DNA of 25,872 bases from contig NCSJ02000473.1 of NCBI GenBank assembly GCA_002812745.2, forward strand, positions 1 through 25,872, read 5' to 3'. Source of the DNA: Scytalidium lignicola (taxonomy: Eukaryota; Ascomycota; Leotiomycetes). A program made the translations under genes and the position numbers. Below are positions 19,394 to 25,872 of the stretch, one piece after another (position 1 is the stretch's first letter; each line of letters opens with the position of its first letter). Below the pieces are notes generated by a model. That model saw nothing but the letters and a program-made list of their open reading frames with translations, ran no database searches and had not been told where the DNA came from.

Positions 19394-19777
19394 TGAGTAG
19401 CTCAACATTAGAAATCGACTACATTAAACTTTATAGAAGTTGAATTTATATCAGTGAGTAAAGCTTCAAAGGAAGTTACATGGTTAAAGAAGCTGAATAA
19501 GAACTTGAAGGAGGAGCTTTATCATCTGCCAACGCTTTATATTGACAATATAAGAGTTGTAGAACTTATACATAACAATAAGTTTCATAAGAAAGCTAAG
19601 CACATTGATATACAGTTCAATTATATTCAATCTAACATAGTAAAGGCTAGTAGACTTGTTGTAAAGTATATTCCTAGTATTGACCAGCTAGCAGACATAC
19701 TCATCAAGCAATTACCTATGGAATCATTCCACAAGCACCTCCGTACACTCGGAATTAGGGATTTCCAACAAAGTTAG
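19394..19777 (+). pseudogene. Copia RNase H C-terminal part (frame intact)
   Basis: Open from just after a TAG at about 19408 to the stop at 19775-19777. The RNase H region reads T-L-N-F-I-E-V-E-F-I-S-V-S-K-A-S-K-E, where Copia families typically have S-T/A-E-A-E-Y; the Glu and Lys face of the motif is present. It continues with D-N, H-I-D-I-Q-F-N-Y-I (usual H-I-D-I-R-x-H-F) and Q-L-A-D-I-L-I-K (usual Q-x-A-D-I-L-T-K), ending soon after, as Copia polyproteins do. Codon composition is clearly less AT-rich than the RT upstream. It is the surviving end of a dead polyprotein, not an independent gene, despite the 107-codon frame from ATG 19454. Confidence 0.85.
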
Positions 19778-20016
19778 GCTAGAAAAGCACTGTAGAGTGA
19801 TAGAGCTGACTATTCGAAGATGCTAAGAGCACTCTTGTACTACAACACACTCAGTGGACGAACTCCCTATGAGGGAGAGTAAGCACTGTACTGTGGAACG
19901 ATCGAACTCCATGAGAGAATAGACGTTACGGACCTGACTACCTGTTGTAGGAGTTAATGAGGCCTAGGCACGACCGTAAAGACTCAGCAACAATTCAGAT
20001 AGCAATTACGACGTAT

Positions 20017-20023
20017 GGGGGAG
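20017..20023 (+). promoter_or_regulatory. Copia polypurine tract
   Basis: GGGGGAG lies immediately before the TGTCGGAG start of the LTR. Confidence 0.7.
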
Positions 20024-20214
20024 TGTCGGAGATATTGCTTACGTAATTGGCAGTGACCAATCGTAGCTGTGGGAGCTAATGGACGGCTGAGTGAAAAGTT
20101 TTATCGGTCTACCCCTATGTATATATACATCATCAAGACTAGCAGAGAATCGAGTCTCTGTACCATACAATCTATATGCGTAGTAGCCTGACCAATGCGC
20201 TCTGACCTCTGACA
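20024..20214 (+). repeat. Copia 3' LTR (191 bp, putative)
   Basis: TGTCGGAGATATTGC to CTCTGACA, with a TATA-like TATATATA near 20119 about one half way. No second copy is in the window, so the right end rests on the TG..CA rule only. Confidence 0.6.
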
Positions 20215-20252
20215 AGGGAGGCTGATTATGTAATTAGATATCACGTGCACTA

Positions 20253-20273
20253 AGGGGGTACGAAGCACCCCCT
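20253..20273. repeat. Hairpin AGGGGGT / ACCCCCT with 7-nt loop
   Basis: Seven paired bases around loop ACGAAGC, followed at about 20291-20305 by a second small hairpin (CAAGC-TTT-GCTTG). This could be a transposon 3' end or a terminator-like structure; there is no evidence for either. Confidence 0.5.
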
Positions 20274-20462
20274 ACCTACGAGCAGAGCGAGTAGCAAGCT
20301 TTGCTTGTAATAATTAATAATTAAACATTATTGATTTATCAAACATTTACATATTTAACTATTTCTCATAAAATTTGATGATATTCATAGTACTAAAACT
20401 ATGTAATCATCTATAATTGTAAGTAAAGAAAGATGAGAAGTAACCAACGGCCGGAGGTCGTA

Positions 20463-20483
20463 GGCTACAGGCTACAGGCTACT
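20463..20483. repeat. GGCTACA tandem repeat (3 units)
   Basis: GGCTACA, GGCTACA, GGCTACT in direct succession within a G+C-rich patch. Confidence 0.85.
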
Positions 20484-20937
20484 GTACGCTACCCCCCCGC
20501 ACAGTTTATGCTGTAGCGGACTTTATACTAAACCTATGTTATAAATGGGTTAGTCATTAGGTTATTTATACTTATAATACACTGTATATAACGTTAGGTA
20601 CTATAGCTGCGTGAGCATGCCATAACCACTGAAGTCAAGGAAGCGATACGCGTCGTTACGCCGGTTTTGGTCTTGGCAAGTGGGGTGTAAAGACACGGTC
20701 AAGCGGATTTAAGCATACTCTTGATTTATATTTTTTAAAACATATAATAACTTTTTTAACTTTTCCTTTCTTTAACATTATTATGATAAATATTTATTAC
20801 ATTTTTACTATATGGCTTAGTCAGGTAATTAGAATAAAATAACATGTTAATGACTTGACTTAGTTTTGTTTATGAGTTTATACTTATTTCCTTGCTTTGA
20901 GCTTATATAAGTTCGTTTACTTAGGTTCTAAATGTCT

Positions 20938-22251
20938 TCAAACACGACTACCTTTGAGCACTTCTTCCCATTCAGCGTAATAGTGAGAGATAAAGTCATC
21001 CTTAGACCACAGCGGCTTCCAGCCTAGTGAATGACTACGTTCTGACAAGGTTCTAGCACTAGCAATAAAACATATTAGCTATTACTTAGAAATGCTTTGA
21101 TAGTAAAAACTTACATTGAAGCAAATCCAGACTCTGTCCACTGCTCATTACCCCATCCTAAGAGCTTGGTAGCTTCCATTAAGGTTACACTTCTAACTTC
21201 CTTTGTTGTGAGAACTCCCAGTTCAAACCCGGCTTTTGCGATGCCTTCAGCTACCTCAGCCCAGGTATGTTCACCATTCTCAGAGAAGTAAATGCCTTCT
21301 TCCCCAGAAGGTAGATGATGCTGGGCTAGGAGTTTTTCAAGGATTATCTCATACAATTGTACAAGATCTTTTATGTGAACATGGTTCCAAATTCCGGTTC
21401 CATTACTGATCATCCAAACATAACCCAATTTTAGGGAAGAGCGAATTAGAGAAGGAACTTGAATAGTCATAGTATTGAAATCGCCAGTGCCTTTACCATA
21501 GATATCTGGAGACATTATAATATATGTTTTTACGCCTGTGTCAAGGCCCGTTTGTAGAACTGCAAGGTCCGTAGTCCGTTGCGGGTAAGGTACTACACTA
21601 TCCAGAACTTTCAATGTGGAGAAGAAGCGAGCAGGGTCTTTATCGGAGAAAATGCCAGAAGGTTTCTCAGGATACAAGTCAAGGTAAGGACTGTTTGCAG
21701 TGTTGGACGTCCCGGTTGTCTGGTTATCTAGTCAGTATATAAAGCAATTCAGTTCGTAAATAAAATATTTTACCCACATGGATGTAGTGAACTTCCTTCC
21801 CTGTCTTTTCCTTTCTACGTGCAAGACCAAAAATCAGTGCCTTCGCACATCTCGTATGATAACCTGATGCAGTATGAATCACCACTATTAATATCAGTAC
21901 TTGACAGCAGACTCTATGAGTAATATCCGAAAAGATGCAGAGAAGGAGACACCATCATGTTTGCTGGCCACCTGTTCTATAATGTCAATATTATCAAAGT
22001 CCTTAAATAGAATCGCTTGTACACCCTTCGCATTCAGGAAAAACGCTTGATCTTGATTCTAACTAGCACAGAAATGGTAGAATTTCGAATGGTATCAATT
22101 TTTGATGCTAAAATACCATTTAAAATAGAACCACCACTAGTAGTAAGTAAGAATTAGCACTTCCTGATATCTGGAAAAAAAAAACTAGAGATGAAGGTAT
22201 ATCATACACATAACCTGTAGCACCGGTGAGAAGAACCTTTGTGTTAGACAT
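20938..22251 (-). pseudogene. NAD-dependent epimerase/dehydratase (SDR), five exons, 1-nt frameshift
   Basis: An NAD(P)-binding short-chain dehydrogenase of the extended/atypical type; the substrate is unknown. Proposed exons on minus: 22251-22208, 22136-21953, 21884-21774, 21727-21115, 21058-20938. Introns of 71, 68, 46 and 56 bp end in AG; intron 2 has a weak GTGTCT donor. Exon 1 starts M-S-N-T-K-V-L-L-T-G-A-T-G-Y and, joined to exon 2, completes the Rossmann motif T-G-A-T-G-Y-V-G. Exon 3 holds V-I-H-T-A-S-G and exon 4 S-P-D-I-Y-G-K-G-T-G, both typical of this family. The exons total 1073 nt, not a multiple of three. In exon 2, near 22050, V-L-V-R runs out of frame, and one extra base would give N-Q-D-Q and a 357-residue protein. 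So there is a 1-nt deletion or a sequencing error. Only exon 4 is one long open stretch. Confidence 0.82.
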
Positions 22252-22811
22252 TTTTACAAGATAATAAGAATATAATATTATGAGTACTCAATAGTTAAAC
22301 ACGCTGGACTAGTAGGTGACTTTTATTTTATTACATTTTCTCTACCTCCTGATTTCAAAGCAAGAACTAGCCTAGGTTGATAGAATATCCTCTTGACTAT
22401 CCTTGGCATCATTTATAAGCACAACTCTTCTCTTCTCAGAGATAGTTCTTAGTAAGGCTTTATAAGCTGATGTAACGATACAACTTGTCTTTGTATTCTA
22501 AAATCCGGAAGTTGCCTCTGTATTGACTAAGATCTTGCTAGGTTATGGAAGAGTACGCATTGAGCAATTTTTGAGACCCAATTAATAAGCAGTTACTGTA
22601 TAGTTATACTTAAATATAACACTCTTGAGCTACTAGGTGGGTCTTCGTAAATTACCCATGTATATGGTATAGTTTGGCAAAGCCCATGTTTAATCGCGTA
22701 AGATTCCTTCTTATTTAACCAATAATATCAACAGTGAGTACCTTTAGCTTCAGACCGGTATCCTAGCTCATGTCACTGAAGTGGGAGTGTTGAAATTTTC
22801 AGCTCCCCGAA
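22252..22811. other. Intergenic region between SDR and GNAT genes
   Basis: 560 bp without a supported gene. It should hold the SDR promoter (immediately right of 22251) and the 3' flank of GNAT. No motif stands out. Confidence 0.6.
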
Positions 22812-23552
22812 CTAGAGGTCTGGTCTAGAGCATATAATGAAGCCTCCTCCCACCTGTAAATAATAAGAATGGCATTCTATAGGAAGACCTAGCTTGTCTG
22901 CTTCCTGAACCCTACTCTCGACTAACTTTGTGGCAATTCCCTGGCGTCCATGGTCGGGATGCACAGCAAGATAGTCAAGAACTTTTGTCATTAGCAAGAT
23001 ATTATCCTTAAATGTTGTTGTTCTGGGTCTAGAAGAGGATAGTGCTAGTGCACCATGAGGCCGCAATGAAAGCTGCTTATGGAGATAGTTCCTCTTTTCC
23101 AGCAAATAATCCTTCATTGCTGTAACCGGCACATCCAATTCATCAACGTTGAGTTCACCGGGTGGAGGACCACGCATCCAATCTGCACTCCGAGAGGCCT
23201 TCTCAGTCTCTCTCTTCTCATCGTTACTTACGTCCGGAACAATGGCTTCACTCCATATATTGAACATTTCTTGCTCATTCATACCCACTCCCATGCCACT
23301 AGGTAGAATCCATCTAATATATCCTACGATCTTACCAGTGCTCTCGTCAATTGCCATCTGGTGACGCTTGTGGGATCGATTAGTGAGCAAATTATGAGGC
23401 ATGCGAAGGGCGGCTTGTTTTATCACATGCTCCAGAGCCCGGCCCTTCTATGTAAGGATCCAGGTAGAGTCGGTCCAAAATGCAGACATGTTATTTCGGG
23501 GGAGAACCTCGGTATCTGCGATTGTACATTTGTGAATAGTAAAAAGGGGCAT
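22812..23552 (-). pseudogene. GNAT-family N-acetyltransferase with premature TAG
   Basis: Acetyl-CoA-dependent N-acetyltransferase, probably cytosolic; the substrate is unknown. The likely start is ATG 23552, giving M-P-L-F-T-I and the motif N-N-M-S-A-F-W-T-D usual near the N-terminus of this fungal family. Codon 35 (23450-23448) is TAG between T and K-G-R, where a Trp is expected, a one-base TGG to TAG change. The same frame then runs open to TAG at 22812: R-M-P-H-N-L-L, V-G-Y-I-R-W, and the acetyl-CoA loop H-P-D-H-G-R-Q-G-I-A at residues about 198-207. After K-L-G-L-P-I the expected tail (the Y-x-x-x-G-F segment) is missing, so the C-terminus is probably truncated or an intron is unrecognised. 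An upstream ATG at 23647 in another frame is less likely. It could also be a stop-codon sequencing error. Confidence 0.78.
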
Positions 23553-25039
23553 AGTAGACTTTTGGACAGATCTGGGCGAGGATTTTCTAAATGACGTGTA
23601 TGTCTTATAATAAAAACGTCATCGGCATAAGAAGTTGGATATGTCATGGTGAAGCTAAAATCGATCTATATAAGAAGATCAAAAAATTTTTATGTTGCGT
23701 AAAACCGGGGGCAGTTCTGACCGGGTTTCTGGACTTGTGCATGAGCTTCGCCGCAAATTAAACTGTCGACGAGAAACCACGATAATGTCAAACCAACCAA
23801 ATATTACGAATGTCACTAAAGGAAGGAGATTGACTCATTGGTATGAGATAACACTTGTGAAGGGAGATTTGAACAAGTATAGAACTCGTCCTAATTGAGA
23901 AGGCATCTAATACTTAATCCAGGTAGCGATTATTAGAAGACAACACGGTGTCTTGAAAGTGAAGACGAAACTCAGATTAGTATAGTCTTAACGTATCTGA
24001 AGATAATCATGGTTATCTTGATTTTATTACAGATGCGCAAAAGCTATCTTTTCATCCACGAATATTGATTCGGGTTAATGATTGAATAATACTTCATAAC
24101 TCTATAGTGATTTTTCCTCGTGCCAGTTCTGTTTTTGTTCCCGGAGGTGAGCAGTAGCCGCTTTAACTTGAGCTAAGGGCGAGCAAACCAGAGCAAACCT
24201 GAACAGAGTCTGAATCACCTGCCCAGTTCTGTTCCTTTTACAAGGCTTTTTGCTAGAGTTGATTTTGGGTTTTTAATAAAATTACCGCGTATCATTAAAA
24301 GCACATTATTCTACGAATTTTAGTAGTGCTGCTGCTAACAAACTTGAGATTTTAGAAGGTTGATTTGACTTAACTCACTTATCTCACCACTACCTGTTGT
24401 TCCCGTTTGAGCTCCTCGCTCAACAAAAGGTACAGTACATAACGGTACTTCTGTAAGTGAGTAGTTGACATGTCCATTGTTCAAATCAAATCTAATTTTA
24501 ATTTATGGAACATAAGCAACAGCCATTAGTGTTAACCTTACCAACTGACCAAGTGTTGTTATTTGTTCAAATAATAGAGGGAATATAAATAAAGGTGTTT
24601 ATATAAAGATTGAAGCAAAGCCACCTAGTATACTTAAGTATTTAAAAGGCTTAAACTAGAAGCATAATACCGCCAGTACTTAGATGTTTTATGTAAATTG
24701 CGACTTTTCACGCAACTGTAATTTGACACTGTGAGCTGTACTGTATAGGATGGGCTGTACTGTATTGTCAAGGCCCTACAACTATTGGCTTTTTTAGTAT
24801 GTTTTTGGTCTCATAGGTTTGTAAAAAAGTAATGGAATAGAGAGAGTGATATGAAATGAATAGAGTTGTATAAAATAGAAGCTCGTCACCTCACTTCAAT
24901 AAATAGCCTCTCTATCTCTACGTTGTTTTATTCATCACTAAGCTAAATATATCAAAGTCTATATCTATATACGGGCAATCTCTGTCATAGCAACAGACCC
25001 TATTGCCTTTCTTGATCATCTCATGCCAGCTTATGAAAA
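23553..25039. other. Intergenic region between GNAT and FAD oxidase
   Basis: About 1.5 kb without a supported gene. It contains the GNAT upstream region with an AT-rich stretch at about 23665-23690, small direct repeats CAGTTCTGTT (about 24124 and 24223) and GCTGTACTGTAT (about 24733 and 24752), and an inverted pair GAACAGA/TCTGTTC around 24203-24238. These may be remnants of small transposons, unproven. The last part is the 3' flank of the FAD oxidase. Confidence 0.6.
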
Positions 25040-25872
25040 CTAGTTGTTGAACGCCTTAAAGCAAGAGTCCTGGACGTCAGACTCCTCCCAGCCAACACAA
25101 CGCCAGCAACGAAGCAGGCGATCAGGGTCGTAGCGGTTCTTGATCGCCAGGAGCGAGGCATAATTCTCCTTGCCCCACCATGACTCCTGCCAGTCGGACG
25201 TGAAAGGGTTGGCTTCGTTCATGTAGGCGCCGCCGCCGGGCGTGATTGCCTCTAGTTGAGCAGTCCGGTTGTTGAGCGCCTCTACAGCTGCCCGACGCTG
25301 ATCGAGGGTGCTGTTCCAGGCCCAAGTCGAGCTTACACCCAGTTCCCAGAGCGAAGAGTAGAAAGCCGGCGTCGTGGACGTGGTGTTGTGGCCGTTGGGC
25401 TTATATACGGTTGGCATGCTGACGGGCACGTACGGGCTGTTGCCGGCCGCGATAATGTCCTCCAGGAAGCCCAATAGAGCCTGGCGACCATCTTCGTTGT
25501 CTAGGACCGAGCGAGGAATTAGTCGGCTACCGGCGAGGTGGGTGTTCCCCACGGTCACAGCATTCGCGGCGACGTATGCTTCGTAGAAGCCGTAGAATGA
25601 GTCGAAGTGCTTGAAGACTGCATGGCCGCCATGGCTGGTAGCGTAGTCAGCCGCCTGCTTCATCGATGCTTGAGCCGCGTCCATGGACAGCGTTGGGTTG
25701 ACATAGATGAGGGAGCTTCCGGTGATGTGACCACCCCAGCCGGCATCCGCCCACGGTGCAGCCTCCTCGAGCATAATGCCCATCCACTCCAGCAAGGTCG
25801 TTGCGTTGGAGGTGAAGGCGATGTCGGCCACGACCAGCGGCATGCGAGGCTCGACACCATGGGTCGACTCCA
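25040..25872 (-). CDS. FAD-linked oxidoreductase, C-terminal part with BBE domain (5' end outside window)
   Basis: Berberine-bridge-type flavin oxidases use covalently or tightly bound FAD to oxidise diverse small molecules, and fungal members are often secreted and involved in secondary metabolism. The frame is open from the window edge (entered at about 25870) to TAG 25040-25042, at least 276 codons, so only the substrate-domain and C-terminal half is present. The BBE domain is at the end: G-G-A-Y-M-N-E-A, W-Q-E-S-W-W-G, N-Y-x-x-L-L-A-I-K and Y-D-P-D are its usual landmarks, followed by a Cys-Val-Gly-Trp-Glu segment. N-x-S/T sites (such as N-A-T, N-S-T, N-R-T) would suit secretion. The ATG at 25843 is internal: coding sequence continues upstream in frame. 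High G+C contrasts with the rest of the window. The flavin-binding half cannot be judged. Confidence 0.88.
   Translation of the reverse strand, partial: ESTHGVEPRMPLVVADIAFTSNATTLLEWMGIMLEEAAPWADAGWGGHITGSSLIYVNPTLSMDAAQASMKQAADYATSHGGHAVFKHFDSFYGFYEAYVAANAVTVGNTHLAGSRLIPRSVLDNEDGRQALLGFLEDIIAAGNSPYVPVSMPTVYKPNGHNTTSTTPAFYSSLWELGVSSTWAWNSTLDQRRAAVEALNNRTAQLEAITPGGGAYMNEANPFTSDWQESWWGKENYASLLAIKNRYDPDRLLRCWRCVGWEESDVQDSCFKAFNN

Larger units (their letters stand above)
17016..20214 (+). mobile_element. Ty1/Copia element, 5'-truncated
   Basis: Order of domains is integrase core, reverse transcriptase, RNase H, polypurine tract, 3' LTR, the Copia arrangement (integrase before RT). The element starts abruptly at the end of the family B LTR, just before the first catalytic Asp of integrase, so gag, protease, the integrase zinc domain and the 5' LTR are missing. 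RIP is heavy from 17016 to about 19440, then falls away sharply: the last third of RNase H and the LTR have normal G+C and an intact frame. Confidence 0.88.
20215..20937. other. Intergenic region between Copia LTR and the SDR gene
   Basis: No gene seen. It has a hairpin at 20253-20273, AT-rich sequence (20290-20440), a GC-richer block with a 7-bp tandem repeat (20440-20700), then AT-rich sequence to the 3' end of the SDR gene. The GC-richer block looks like a transposon remnant with weak inverted motifs (CGCTAC/GTAGCG near 20487-20518), but no family is recognisable. Confidence 0.6.

Noticed and set aside
20253..20274. Helitron 3' end
   Set aside because: The hairpin is followed by CTAC rather than CTRR, and no matching 5' TC end or Rep/helicase sequence is present.
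23423..23647. 74-codon minus frame starting at 23647 as the true GNAT N-terminus
   Set aside because: It is in a different frame from the acetyltransferase; the in-frame ATG at 23552 gives the family-like N-N-M-S-A-F-W motif.
23692..23898. 68-codon + frame upstream of the GNAT gene
   Set aside because: No recognisable motif, short, in the promoter region of a minus-strand gene.
24100..24800. A MITE suggested by CAGTTCTGTT and GCTGTACTGTAT repeats
   Set aside because: The repeats are short and no matching terminal inverted repeats with a target duplication could be found.
25122..25860. Several 66-73 codon frames on both strands within the FAD oxidase
   Set aside because: They are out-of-frame shadows of the G+C-rich BBE-domain gene.

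Overview
This window looks like a filamentous ascomycete (Pezizomycotina) chromosome. Three things point there: nested LTR retrotransposons degraded by what looks like repeat-induced point mutation (RIP), with dense C-to-T/G-to-A changes, many stops and AT-rich sequence; spliced genes with short introns (46-71 bp, GT..AG); and fungal-type gene families at the right end. The species cannot be named from the sequence. Scattered single N bases beside A/T homopolymers suggest a draft assembly.

Positions 1-20214 are a nest of transposons. (i) 1-3320 is the internal gag-protease part of a Ty3/gypsy element (family A, copy 1), interrupted at 2223-2830 by a 608-bp non-autonomous DNA transposon with 11-bp terminal inverted repeats and an exact 8-bp target duplication. 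(ii) 3321-10482 is a full-length family A element (copy 2): two ~355-bp LTRs, a self-priming-type primer site, one gag-pol frame, chromodomain and polypurine tract. It starts exactly where copy 1 stops. (iii) 10700-12001 is the inverted 3' end of a third family A copy, forming a ~1.3-kb inverted repeat with copy 2. (iv) 12002-12540 is unassigned and begins with an LTR-like 175-bp unit. (v) 12540-17015 is a related gypsy element (family B) on the minus strand, lacking integrase and a 3' LTR. (vi) 17016-20214 is a 5'-truncated Copia element whose RNase H end and 3' LTR are hardly mutated.

The most notable content is an antisense gene in family A. Between the chromodomain and the 3' LTR, on the strand opposite gag-pol, lies a ~196-codon frame with a Gal4-type Zn2Cys6 cluster (C-x2-C-x6-C-x8-C-x2-C-x6-C) followed by a charged helical region. 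It is present in both copies that retain this region, with identical cysteine spacing, although several cysteine codons are now Tyr. Second is the primer-binding arrangement: an 8-nt block 2 nt after the LTR is complementary to the predicted mRNA 5' end, 33-34 bp below the LTR TATA box, in both families A and B. This is the Tf1-type self-priming layout.

Positions 20215-25872 return to gene-bearing sequence, all on the minus strand: a five-exon NAD-dependent epimerase/SDR gene with a 1-nt frameshift (20938-22251), a GNAT acetyltransferase with a premature TAG (22812-23552), and the C-terminal part of a FAD-linked BBE oxidase running off the window (25040-25872). The two genes nearest the transposon block are both broken; the far one is open. 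No operon-like or clearly clustered pathway can be shown.
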